From Bartonella sp. M0283 (GTDB lineage: Bacteria > Pseudomonadota > Alphaproteobacteria > Rhizobiales > Rhizobiaceae), in the NCBI RefSeq assembly GCF_016100455.1, contig NZ_JACFSK010000001.1, positions 1,736,001-1,800,000 of the forward strand: DNA of 64,000 nucleotides, written 5' to 3'. A model generated the notes under the pieces. The model was not told the DNA's origin. It did no database searches and saw nothing but the letters and a program-made list of their open reading frames with translations. Made by a program: the position numbers and the translations under genes. Below are positions 38,765-47,388 of the stretch, in pieces (the first letter of the stretch is position 1; every line of letters begins with the position of its first letter).

Positions 38765-39688
38765 ATGGTGGATGATAAGTTTTTTCTAATGCGCCTAACT
38801 TTGCGTCAACTTCTTCTATTGTCATCTATAGATGAATGTGGCTCCCTTAAAAAAGCAGCATTGCTCGTTGGCACGAGTCAGCCTCAAGCTACCAAAGCAC
38901 TACAAGATATTGAATATCTTTTAAATCGACAATTATTTAACCGTACGAATAGAGGAATGAAAGCAACAACAGCTGGTGAATGCGTCATCCGGCATGCACG
39001 AACAATCTTATCTCAAGCAAATAATTTACAGGAAGAGCTCCAATATATCGCCCGAGGAAATTGGGCAAAATTACGAATTGGCACAATTATGGGAGCAGTC
39101 CCAATTGTAACAGACGCCGTAAAATTATTTATAACAAAAAACCCAAATACTTCCGTTGAAATTATTGAAGACACAAGCATTGAATTGTTTCGCCAGCTGG
39201 ATAGAAGTTCACTTGATTTAATTATTGGCAGAAGTTTGGTTTCTGAAACCCCTGATATCTATAATATTTTTACCTTTTACGATGAAACCCTGACTGTTAT
39301 TGCAAACCCTTGTCATCCTCTTGTGAGAAGTAAAAAACTGACCCTCATTGATTTATCAAAATCAAGATGGATTGTTTATACCAACCAAATGCCGATGCGG
39401 ATATCTCTTGAACATGAATACAGATTAGAAGGGATTACTTTTCCTCGCACTTTAATTGAAACCCGATCTGCATTTGCAACAATGTCACTTATTCAGTCTG
39501 ATTCAAACTATATTGCGCTGTTAGCCAAGGATGTTGCTGATTTCTTTATCAATTTTGGGATAGCGAAAGCGCTTAATTTCAAATTAAAATCAAAAAGTGA
39601 GCCTTATGAGATCATCACACCCAAAAACATTGCATTACCGCCAGCCGCGAATGATTTTATAAATACGCTTATAAAACAGGCAACCTAA
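38765..39688 (+). CDS. LysR-family transcriptional regulator
   Basis: A 307-residue LTTR with HTH CGSLKKAALLVGTSQPQATKALQDIE and a substrate domain starting KLRIGTIMGAVPIV. The RLTLRQLLLLSSID start and general layout are of the GbpR/pcaQ-like group, which senses sugars or aromatic acids. It is divergent from the iron alcohol dehydrogenase and upstream of the ABC transporter operon at 40053. Codon use is A+T-rich, as in the neighbours. Confidence 0.88.
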   Translation: MVDDKFFLMRLTLRQLLLLSSIDECGSLKKAALLVGTSQPQATKALQDIEYLLNRQLFNRTNRGMKATTAGECVIRHARTILSQANNLQEELQYIARGNWAKLRIGTIMGAVPIVTDAVKLFITKNPNTSVEIIEDTSIELFRQLDRSSLDLIIGRSLVSETPDIYNIFTFYDETLTVIANPCHPLVRSKKLTLIDLSKSRWIVYTNQMPMRISLEHEYRLEGITFPRTLIETRSAFATMSLIQSDSNYIALLAKDVADFFINFGIAKALNFKLKSKSEPYEIITPKNIALPPAANDFINTLIKQAT

Positions 39689-40052
39689 TCTTTTAGATAA
39701 ATCAACATATAATTCGGTATCTATTTTTGTTATATCCGTATTCAATAAAGATGGATTTACAATTTTTTTTTCATAAGGCAACCTCAAATCCTTAATGAGG
39801 ACAATACTAATAGACGTTAAATTTTTATGGGAATCCAATAATTTTATCGCTATTATAGTTTAACCTTATCATAGGAGGATATAATTTATTTTAAATTAAA
39901 CAAAATTTAGATGTCAATTCCATTTAGTCGCAATAAATTATAATATAATATACATTTTATAAAAAAATTAAAAATAGAATTATACATATTTCATATTAAA
40001 CTTGAATATTTTACAATAAAATAATCCACATAATAAAGAAGGGAACAATTCG
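39689..40052. other. A+T-rich leader region upstream of the ABC transporter
   Basis: 364 bases, strongly A+T-rich, with no gene. It must hold the promoter of the operon starting at 40053; AGAAGGGA at 40037-40044 is the ribosome site. No riboswitch was recognised. Confidence 0.55.
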
Positions 40053-40838
40053 ATGAAATTAAAAACTCTATTTCTTGCTGCTACACTGCTATCGACAATT
40101 GGCCATAACGCAATAGCTGAGACACTTAAAGTTGCTTCTGCAACCGCTAATCTTCCATTTGAATTTCAGGATGCCAGTGGGAAGACTATTGGATTTGAAG
40201 TTGATTTGATCAATATTATTGCAGAGCGCTTAGGGATGAATATTGAAATGTCCCTAATGCCACACAACGCTATTTTTACTGCAGTTCAATCAGGGCGCGC
40301 AGATTTAGCTATTGGGTCTGCAACAATTACGCAAAAGCGTCTTGAAACTCTTGATTTTGCTCAACCTTTTATCGATTCAAAACAATGCCTAACTGTTAAA
40401 TCAGACAGCCAAATTAATAACCTTAAAGAGATGAAAGGCAAAGCTGTCGGTGTTTTAACCGGTGCAACTGGAGATATTTGGACAACAAACAACATCAAGG
40501 AATATGGGTTTTCTGAAATCCGTCGCTATGATACGACAACAGAACCATTTTTAGATATTCCGTCAGGACGTATAGGTGGTGTTATACATGATTGTCCTGT
40601 TGCTTATTATTTTATCAAAGGTAAGCCACAATATAAAGTTGTCGATGACATCGATACAAAAGAACAATATTCAGTTTTTGTAAAAAAAGGCAATCCTATA
40701 CGCGACCCTATCAATGCAGAAATTACAAAACTGAAACAAGAAGGAAAAATGCAAGAAATCTATAAAAAATGGTTTGGTGAGGAACCTAATGAAAACTCGA
40801 GTACCGTTCAGGTTACCGAGATTCCTCAGGCTAAATAA
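40053..40838 (+). CDS. ABC transporter substrate-binding protein, polar amino acid family
   Basis: A 261-residue periplasmic binding protein. A signal peptide (KLKTLFLAATLLSTIGHNAIA) is followed by the family-3 fold: LPFEFQDASGKTIGFEVDLI, IGSATITQKRLETLDFAQPF and the second-lobe LKEMKGKAVGVLTG. It binds an amino acid or small carboxylate outside the inner membrane. It heads an operon with a permease, ATPase, FAH-family enzyme and aminotransferase. A triple-repeat hairpin region separates it from the permease gene. Confidence 0.9.
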   Translation: MKLKTLFLAATLLSTIGHNAIAETLKVASATANLPFEFQDASGKTIGFEVDLINIIAERLGMNIEMSLMPHNAIFTAVQSGRADLAIGSATITQKRLETLDFAQPFIDSKQCLTVKSDSQINNLKEMKGKAVGVLTGATGDIWTTNNIKEYGFSEIRRYDTTTEPFLDIPSGRIGGVIHDCPVAYYFIKGKPQYKVVDDIDTKEQYSVFVKKGNPIRDPINAEITKLKQEGKMQEIYKKWFGEEPNENSSTVQVTEIPQAK

Positions 40839-40862
40839 CATCGATATATAAACCCAATTTGT

Positions 40863-40911
40863 CTTTCATCGCAGATGTAACTGCTATCGCAGATATATCT
40901 GCGATGAAAAG
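40863..40911 (+). promoter_or_regulatory. Alternative stem-loops between binding-protein and permease genes
   Basis: ATCGCAGAT occurs at 40868-40876 and 40886-40894, and its reverse complement ATCTGCGAT at 40897-40905. The third copy can pair with either first copy: a long 13-base stem (CTTTCATCGCAGAT with ATCTGCGATGAAAAG) or a tight hairpin with a two-base loop. Such structures often protect the upstream message or reduce read-through, keeping binding protein in excess of permease. No U-run follows, so full termination is unlikely. Confidence 0.6.
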
Positions 40912-40939
40912 ATAACCTATTTAATGAGGAATTATATCT

Positions 40940-41611
40940 ATGGATTTTTTTGATATCTTTTTAAATTGGGATATAATGATACAAGCTGGGCCTTTGTTGC
41001 TCCAAGGTTTGTTACAGACTGTTCTTCTTGGCTTCACAAGCATTATTGTCGGGTCGATATTAGGGCTAATCATCGTCCTTGTCAGGCTGTACGGAGCATG
41101 GCCTTTAAAACTTATAGCAATTGCCTATATTGACCTTTTTCGTGCATTTCCTCTTCTCGTTTTCCTTACCTTAGTTTACTACGCGCTTCCTTATATTGGA
41201 ATTACTTTATTACCATTTTGGGCTTCAGTCGTTGCACTTAGTATTATTGGGGCAGCTTATATCGCAGAGGTTTTTCGTGCTGGTATTGAAGCGGTTGCTG
41301 AAGGACAATTTGAAGCGGCGCATGCTTTAGGTTTTTCATGGATCCGCATGATGACAGATGTAATATTACCGCAGGCTTTCAAGATCGTAATACCACCAGC
41401 AACTGGAGTAGGTGTCAACTTAATCAAAGATACAGCCCTTGCGTCTGTGGTTTCAATGCCAGAGCTTCTTAAACAAGCAACTTCGGCACAATCATTCTAT
41501 GCAAATCCATCTCCCTTGGTCGCTGCGGCACTACTATATCTCGTCGTTTTATTACCATTGGTTAGGCTTGTTAGCGCTTTAGAAGCACGTCAAACACGCG
41601 TGAGACACTGA
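40940..41611 (+). CDS. Amino-acid-type ABC transporter permease
   Basis: A 223-residue HisM/GlnP-type permease with about five helices. DLFRAFPLLVFLTLVYYALP and the EAA loop GQFEAAHALGFSWIRMMTDVILPQAF are characteristic. There is only one permease in the operon, so it probably forms a homodimer. TGAGGA precedes the ATG. It works with the ATPase at 41643 and the binding protein at 40053. Confidence 0.9.
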   Translation: MDFFDIFLNWDIMIQAGPLLLQGLLQTVLLGFTSIIVGSILGLIIVLVRLYGAWPLKLIAIAYIDLFRAFPLLVFLTLVYYALPYIGITLLPFWASVVALSIIGAAYIAEVFRAGIEAVAEGQFEAAHALGFSWIRMMTDVILPQAFKIVIPPATGVGVNLIKDTALASVVSMPELLKQATSAQSFYANPSPLVAAALLYLVVLLPLVRLVSALEARQTRVRH

Positions 41612-41642
41612 AAATAGGTTTATAATTAGCTAAGGTTGCCAA

Positions 41643-42392
41643 ATGAACAATCATAATTCTAAAAAAATAATTATCAAAATATCTGATCTACAGAAATATT
41701 ACGGGCATTTTCATGCACTTAAAGGAATTAATCTCTCTGTGAAAAAAGGTGAAGTTATAGCATTAATTGGTTCTTCAGGTTCAGGAAAATCGACTTTAAT
41801 TCGATGCATCAACCTTCTTGAGGAATATAACGGTGGTTTAATTGAGGTTGATGGCGTTGAAGTCAAAAAAGGACGAAATTTAGCTAAAGTCCGGGCTGAA
41901 GTTGGTATGGTTTTTCAACAGTTCAATCTTTTTCCTCATATGAGTGTTTTACGAAATGTATCCATTGCACCTATTCGTGTAAGGGGAACAAGCAAAGTTG
42001 AAGCTGAAACTTATGCTGAGGAACTTTTGACACGCGTTGGCCTTGTAGACCATATACATAAATACCCAACCCAACTATCCGGCGGCCAACAGCAACGTGT
42101 TGCCATTGCGCGTGCTCTTGCGATGAAGCCTGAAGTATTATTATTTGATGAACCAACATCAGCGCTTGATCCGGAAATGGTCGGTGAAGTTCTTGATGTA
42201 ATGCAAGATTTGGCAAAAAGCGGTGCAACAATGATTGTCGTGACCCACGAAATGAATTTCGCCCGCAAAGTATCAGACAGAGTAGTCTTTATGGAAAAAG
42301 GTTCCATCATAGAACAAGCTGATCCCGATAGTTTTTTTGATAATCCTCAAACCGATCGCACAAAAGAGTTTTTACAATCTCTCGTTCATTAA
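41643..42392 (+). CDS. Amino-acid-type ABC transporter ATP-binding protein
   Basis: A 249-residue ATPase of the GlnQ/HisP group. Walker A GSSGSGKST, Q-loop VFQQFNLFPHM, signature LSGGQQQR, Walker B VLLFDEPTSALD and switch His in VVTHEMNF are all present. It starts 31 bases after the permease stop and energises the importer. The FAH-family gene follows 26 bases after its stop. Confidence 0.92.
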   Translation: MNNHNSKKIIIKISDLQKYYGHFHALKGINLSVKKGEVIALIGSSGSGKSTLIRCINLLEEYNGGLIEVDGVEVKKGRNLAKVRAEVGMVFQQFNLFPHMSVLRNVSIAPIRVRGTSKVEAETYAEELLTRVGLVDHIHKYPTQLSGGQQQRVAIARALAMKPEVLLFDEPTSALDPEMVGEVLDVMQDLAKSGATMIVVTHEMNFARKVSDRVVFMEKGSIIEQADPDSFFDNPQTDRTKEFLQSLVH

Positions 42393-42418
42393 AATACCAT
42401 GTACGGAGTATTTCCATC

Positions 42419-43573
42419 ATGACATTTGACTTTACAATTTTTAATCGAGGTACATTTGTCGGCCGTATTTGGCGAGCTGATGTTAGAGGACCTGCTATTG
42501 TTCATATTCGTAATGGCGCCGTTTATGATATTTCATCCGAACAAACACCAACAATGTCTGACTTGATTGAACGTGATGATCTCCTCAGCTTTATAAAACG
42601 AGTAGAGGGAGATCGTCTTTGCTCTCTTGAGGAATTACTTTTAAACCCACACGAAGATGCAGACGAGACAAAGCACTATATTTTAGCCCCTTGCGATCTT
42701 CAGGCAATAAAAGCTTGTGGCGTTACATTTGCTCAATCAATGCTCGAACGTGTTATTGAAGAAAAGGCCACTGGTAATCCTGTTGAGGCTGCCAGAATTC
42801 GTGAGCTTGTTTTATCTATTATTGGCAATAGTTTACATAACGTCAAAGCTGGTTCACAAGAAGCGCAACAAATCAAGGCTACTTTAATTAAAGAAAATAT
42901 GTGGTCACAATATCTCGAGGTCGGTATTGGTCCAGATGCCGAGGTTTTCACTAAAGCACAACCTTTATCGAGTGTAGGTTATGGTTCAAAAATTGGGCTA
43001 CATCCCATTTCTCAGTGGAATAATCCTGAACCAGAAATGGTACTCGCCATTGACTCAAAAGGAAGGGCCAAAGGTGCTACTTTAGGCAATGATGTTAACC
43101 TTCGAGACATTGAAGGCAGGTCAGCTCTTTTGCTCGGAAAAGCAAAAGACAACAATGCATCGACATCAATTGGTCCATTCATTCGTTTATTTGACGAAAC
43201 ATATTCTATGGACGATGTGCGTGAAGCTGATGTGCTCCTACATGTTGAGGGCACTGATGGATTTACTCTTGATGAGCATAGTTCGATGAAAGAGATCAGC
43301 CGTGACCCGATTGATTTAGTCAATCAAACAATAGGTAAACACCATCAATATCCCGATGGTCTCATGCTTTTCATGGGTACATTATTTGCGCCCACAAAAG
43401 ATCGTGATGTCGAAGGTGAAGGTTTTACACACAAATACGGAGATATCGTCACTATTTTTAATGATAAATTGGGAACACTGGTTAATTCTGTAGATAGCGC
43501 AACTCAATGTCCACCGTGGAAAATGGGAATTTCATTTATGCTTAAAAATTTATCTCAGCGCCATCTTTTGTAA
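42419..43573 (+). CDS. Fumarylacetoacetate hydrolase-family enzyme (XylX-like 2-keto-3-deoxy acid dehydratase?)
   Basis: A 384-residue protein with a C-terminal FAH fold: YGSKIGLHPISQWNNPEPEMVLAI supplies the metal-binding glutamates, with NDVNLRDIEG and GPFIRLFDE further on. The N-terminal 100 residues are the extra domain of long FAH-family members such as the 2-keto-3-deoxy-pentonate dehydratases (XylX type), which form 2-oxoglutarate semialdehyde. The decayed semialdehyde dehydrogenase at 35924 would take that product, supporting this reading. Yet the gene is in an amino-acid-type transporter operon next to an aminotransferase, so another keto-acid substrate is possible. Fold is sure, reaction is not. 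Confidence 0.75.
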   Translation: MTFDFTIFNRGTFVGRIWRADVRGPAIVHIRNGAVYDISSEQTPTMSDLIERDDLLSFIKRVEGDRLCSLEELLLNPHEDADETKHYILAPCDLQAIKACGVTFAQSMLERVIEEKATGNPVEAARIRELVLSIIGNSLHNVKAGSQEAQQIKATLIKENMWSQYLEVGIGPDAEVFTKAQPLSSVGYGSKIGLHPISQWNNPEPEMVLAIDSKGRAKGATLGNDVNLRDIEGRSALLLGKAKDNNASTSIGPFIRLFDETYSMDDVREADVLLHVEGTDGFTLDEHSSMKEISRDPIDLVNQTIGKHHQYPDGLMLFMGTLFAPTKDRDVEGEGFTHKYGDIVTIFNDKLGTLVNSVDSATQCPPWKMGISFMLKNLSQRHLL

Positions 43574-43606
43574 ACATTTCCTTTAATGACCTTGGAGCTC
43601 ATTATA

Positions 43607-44785
43607 ATGAAGACAACTCTTAAAATACCCGAACCACGTGCCGTTATTAAAAGCCTTGATGAATCTCTCATTCGTGAAGTTGCTAACACTGCCATGGGAC
43701 AAAAAGATATCATTCCATTCTGGTTTGGTGAATCCGACCAAGTAACACCCAAATTTATTCGTGATGCTGCAATTGCGTCTATTAACAATGGTGAAACTTT
43801 CTATTCTCAAAATCTTGGCCGGCCGTATTTGCGTGAAGCAATCTCTCAATATATGAGAAAACTCCATGAAAAATCAGTTCCTATCCAATGCATTGCCGCA
43901 ATTGATTCAGGAGTATCAGGTCTAATGTTAACTATGCAAATGCTATTGGATCCCGGCGACAAAATGGTTGCAGTAACGCCAATTTGGCCTAACATAACCG
44001 AAATTCCCAAAATTCTCGGTGCTCATGTCGAGCGCGTTCCTTTGGCCATTAAAAATAATCGTTGGGCATTAGACACAGAACAACTTTTAAAGGCGCTCAC
44101 ACCTAATACAAAACTATTAGTGATTAATTCACCTAACAACCCAACTGGTTGGACAATCAATGATAACGAAATTGATATAGTCCTTGCTCACTGTCGTAAA
44201 TACGGCATCTGGATTTTAGCTGATGATGTCTATGAAAGACTTATTCACGACAAAAATCGTAAATCGGCTCCATCATTTATAAGCCGTTTTGAAGATCGTG
44301 ATCGAATAATTTCCGTTAACAGTTTTTCTAAAGCGTGGAATATGACAGGCTGGCGCCTTGGTTGGATAACAGCCCCTGAAGAAATCATTAAAAATTTAAG
44401 CAAAGTGATCGAATATAATGCCTCTTGTATATTTGAACCTGTTCAGCGTGCTGGTGCTACAGCACTGGAAAACGGGGAAGATACTGTAGCTGAATTTCGT
44501 CTACATTTGCGTCAAACACGTAAATTATTAGTTGACAACCTTATGCAAATACCAAGAGTTATAGTACCTGAAGCAGATGGCGCCATGTATGTTTTTTTCC
44601 GTTTGGAAGATTATGACGATACCGTTCAACTTGCTAAAGATCTTATCCAGAATGCCGGTATTGGACTTGCTCCAGGTGGAGCTTTTGGGCCAGAAGGAAA
44701 TGGATGGTTACGTTGGTGTCACGCTGTAGAAACGAACAAATTAAATGCTGGAATTGCTCGATTAAAAAAATATTTAGGTAGATAA
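43607..44785 (+). CDS. PLP-dependent aminotransferase, class I/II (fold type I)
   Basis: A 392-residue aminotransferase. ATG at 43607 follows GGAG with nine bases spacing; an upstream in-frame ATG at 43586 has no ribosome site. Motifs are NNPTGW (substrate/PLP Asn), ADDVYERL (Asp on the pyridine nitrogen), SVNSFSKAWNMTGWRLGW (Schiff-base Lys) and the C-terminal Arg in GNGWLRWCHA, which binds the substrate carboxylate. It is related to aspartate/aromatic aminotransferases of rhizobia. It closes the operon beginning at 40053, so it likely deaminates the imported amino acid or aminates a keto acid made by the FAH-family enzyme. Confidence 0.9.
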   Translation: MKTTLKIPEPRAVIKSLDESLIREVANTAMGQKDIIPFWFGESDQVTPKFIRDAAIASINNGETFYSQNLGRPYLREAISQYMRKLHEKSVPIQCIAAIDSGVSGLMLTMQMLLDPGDKMVAVTPIWPNITEIPKILGAHVERVPLAIKNNRWALDTEQLLKALTPNTKLLVINSPNNPTGWTINDNEIDIVLAHCRKYGIWILADDVYERLIHDKNRKSAPSFISRFEDRDRIISVNSFSKAWNMTGWRLGWITAPEEIIKNLSKVIEYNASCIFEPVQRAGATALENGEDTVAEFRLHLRQTRKLLVDNLMQIPRVIVPEADGAMYVFFRLEDYDDTVQLAKDLIQNAGIGLAPGGAFGPEGNGWLRWCHAVETNKLNAGIARLKKYLGR

Positions 44786-44823
44786 AATATCGCCTGATGG
44801 CATTATCAGCTTAATTTTGCAAT

Positions 44824-44858
44824 TTACTTATGACGTAACTGTTTCACGTCATAAGTAA
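44824..44858. terminator. Perfect hairpin after the aminotransferase gene, probable terminator
   Basis: TTACTTATGACGT with ACGTCATAAGTAA, 13 perfect base pairs and a nine-base loop, 38 bases past the stop codon. Only a short T-rich tail follows, so termination may be partial or the hairpin may protect the 3' end. Confidence 0.6.
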
Positions 44859-45039
44859 TACGAATTTATTTAAATAGTTCGAGACTTCACCTGAAATCAT
44901 CCGCTTAACGGTCGTGTAATACCTACGGTATCTCCTTAGTTGTCGATGAATAGAAGATAGCTTACATGATAGAGGCATTGATATTTGTCATTAAACATGT
45001 CCGCTAAACGATTGCTCGTTTTTGTAAATTAATAGTGTC

Positions 45040-45596
45040 TTCCATTCGTAAAAATCGAAAGAGAAAATGCCCACCAAATTGGCAATGGCGTTAGATGGAG
45101 TTTTTGTCAAAATTTGTGGTGTTCAGCACTATCTATGGCGCGCAGTTGATCATCAAGGTGAAGTCGCAGAATGCTAATTTCCAACCGCAGAAATAAAGAA
45201 GTTTCCTTTTAATTTATATGAAACAGAATGGCTTACCTGATGTAATAACAACCGATAAACTTGCTCCATATAAAACCGCATTTAAAGGCATTGGTGTCGA
45301 AAATCGCCAACAAATAGCCCACAGTCTTAATAACCGACGTGAGAATTCTCAACCGCGTTTCGTCGATAATAATGAGCAATGCAACGTTTCAAGAGCAGAA
45401 TAACGTTACAAACGTTCACGCATATCCAAGGACAAACACACAATCATTTTAATCATGAAAAACATCTCGCCAGCAGACAAACTTACAGAGAACAACGAAC
45501 AACCACTCTTCATCAATGTTTTAATTTGCCAGTCGCATAAAACATGACAACTGCGTCAGTCAGAGACTGAGTTAGAGTTAGTCTGACAACACTGCC
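45040..45596 (+). mobile_element. Decayed IS6-family insertion sequence (transposase remnant)
   Basis: Pieces of an IS6/IS26-type DDE transposase are in order but in different frames. LAMALDGVFVKICGVQHYLWRA (first Asp) runs from 45073 to a stop at 45177. LPDVITTDKLAPYKTAFKGI (second Asp) and HSLNNRRENS (Glu) are in the frame 45218-45403. The third part, FTHIQGQTHNHFNHEKHLAS, ends at 45540. TCTGACAACACTGCC at 45582-45596 resembles the right IS6 inverted repeat (TTTGCAACAGTGCC). GGCATTGATATTTGTC near 44974 may be the left end. Multiple frameshifts show it is inactive. Confidence 0.75.
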
Positions 45597-46242
45597 ATAT
45601 TTTCCCGATAATATGATAAAGCGTTACAACAGCGCGAAAAAAGCCGGAGCCACACTCTCGGTTTCACGAAAAATATTATCAATTGCCTCGGATAATAACT
45701 CACAATAAGTGGGTTCTTCCATTATAATAGCGTACGAAAAACACAGTTTTCTCAATGATTTTAAAGCCAATTTTATATCAGGTTGAATCTGTATTTTTGC
45801 AAAAACGGGAATAAAAAATGGCACCGTCCAGATTGATAGAAAAACACGAATAACACTGCACGCTATTAATTTTTATAAACAGTCAATCACGCTGGTATTG
45901 CCAATTTGATTATCATTCTTTCCTTTTTTTTAAAAAATGATGCGAACCTGATTTTTACCGAAACTTGCAATTCTATACTAAAAAGTTCAAGATAAATATT
46001 CGAAAATCACCCTGCGAGATATCTGTAACCCCACAAAAGCTGATTGATATCGCCGAACACATTGCCGCTATGCAAATGCATTTAAGCGAGTTCAGAAACA
46101 GTTGGAAGGAACCGGTTTGTTCAATTCTGAAAATTATCAAATAATCGCCAAAGCGGCATTGGTTTTCCAATTCCCTTACCGGAACGATTTCAAAAAGAAT
46201 TAAAAATTTCTAATCACGAATGCTCAAACAGGGATTTCTACT
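45597..46242. other. Intergenic region with possible gene fragments
   Basis: About 645 bases. A minus-strand open frame 45624-45824 and a plus-strand stretch at about 45975-46145 (reading VTPQKLIDIAEHIAAMQMHL) look coding-like but are short and unrecognised. They may be debris of a gene disrupted by the IS6 element. The AGGGA ribosome site of the AraC gene is at its right end. Confidence 0.4.
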
Positions 46243-47172
46243 ATGCGGAGCGGCGGTAGTTTGCAAATCAAAGATCAAAGTTTTTCTATTATTACAAAAA
46301 ATATCGGCTGCATTCATGAAACATTTAAAAATCATGAAGGCTGGTCGTTATCAAAGACCAGAATTGTTATGCCCGATGACACCCAATGGATGTCTTCTAC
46401 TCAAGCAGGCTTATATGTTGGAGTTATTGAGGGAAGAATGAAATTCGAATTCAACAAAGGGAGTATCTCATCGTTCAACCGTCAATTCGGTTATTTTCTT
46501 AAAGCATCAGACCCCATGACGACGCACCATTCTATCTCTGCTGATGAGGAAATAAGGGGCACATTCTTGCATATCCCTCAACAAGCTCTGCTGCAGTTGG
46601 AAAAACAACATCATGATATTACAAATCGCGAACTTTTGCAGAACAATGATCAACAAAATAACGATCTTCAATGCTTTATGCCTGATGAGCGGTTGATACG
46701 ATTTTGCCATGAAATTCATAATTGTTCTTATGACAATGGTTTACGCTCGCTTTATTTTGAAGGGAAAAGTTTCGAGTTTCTCGCACTTGCTTTCGAAAAT
46801 CTTTTTTTGAAACCATCCAGTCTGACTGATAATGATAAATTCATTCCTCATCATGAAATAGAACGTTTTATGCATATACGTGATATTTTAATTGCATCAC
46901 TCTCCGAACCACCTAGTTTGGCTCAATTGTCACGTCAAGTTGGCATTAGCACCTCACGTTTAACAGCCGGTTTCAGAAAAGTTTTTTCAATGTCAATCGT
47001 CGAATTTCTCCAACATCAACGCCTTGAATATGCAAGGCAAATGTTGCGTGAAAACAAAATGTCGATTTCACAAATTGCATATAAAATCGGTTATACACCT
47101 GCACATTTCTCGACTTTGTTCCGCCGGCATTATGGTTATCCCCCACGGCTTTTATTGCAAAATGACAAATAA
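46243..47172 (+). CDS. AraC-family regulator of siderophore uptake (RhrA/PchR-like)
   Basis: A 309-residue regulator. The last 100 residues hold the paired HTHs PSLAQLSRQVGISTSRLTAGFRKVF and MSISQIAYKIGYTPAHFSTLFRRHYG. The N-terminal domain is of the PchR/YbtA kind that senses ferric siderophore. AGGGA lies 11 bases before the ATG. It is 216 bases upstream of, and in line with, a TonB receptor and an RhtX-like permease, the standard arrangement for a regulator that activates its own uptake genes on binding the siderophore. Confidence 0.87.
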   Translation: MRSGGSLQIKDQSFSIITKNIGCIHETFKNHEGWSLSKTRIVMPDDTQWMSSTQAGLYVGVIEGRMKFEFNKGSISSFNRQFGYFLKASDPMTTHHSISADEEIRGTFLHIPQQALLQLEKQHHDITNRELLQNNDQQNNDLQCFMPDERLIRFCHEIHNCSYDNGLRSLYFEGKSFEFLALAFENLFLKPSSLTDNDKFIPHHEIERFMHIRDILIASLSEPPSLAQLSRQVGISTSRLTAGFRKVFSMSIVEFLQHQRLEYARQMLRENKMSISQIAYKIGYTPAHFSTLFRRHYGYPPRLLLQNDK

Positions 47173-47375
47173 CTATAATGTTAATTTTGTATTCCCCGAA
47201 CGCAGGAATATATTGCCAGCATTTTCAATTGCGGATGTGTAAAAATTAACTTCGCTTCATTCACGATCTATGACTGCGCGTTTTTGAGCGGATCAAAAAA
47301 GTTTTTTGGCTGAACGCTAAATTTCCCCTCTGGCACTTTTTGCAATTATTTATCATAGATTAAGAAAAATAACTG

Positions 47376-47388
47376 GATAAAAATTATC
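47376..47388. promoter_or_regulatory. Candidate iron-regulator site at the TonB receptor start
   Basis: GATAA-AAA-TTATC, a 13-base palindrome ending directly before the receptor ATG at 47389. It resembles half of a Fur box (GATAATGATAATCATTATC) and would block ribosome access or transcription when bound. No clear Shine-Dalgarno is present in this position, so the start or the site may be misjudged. Confidence 0.3.

Noticed and set aside
45624..45824. 66-residue minus-strand open frame resembling a regulator C-terminus
   Set aside because: Too short and too weak a resemblance to a TetR-type domain; only mentioned as possible debris.
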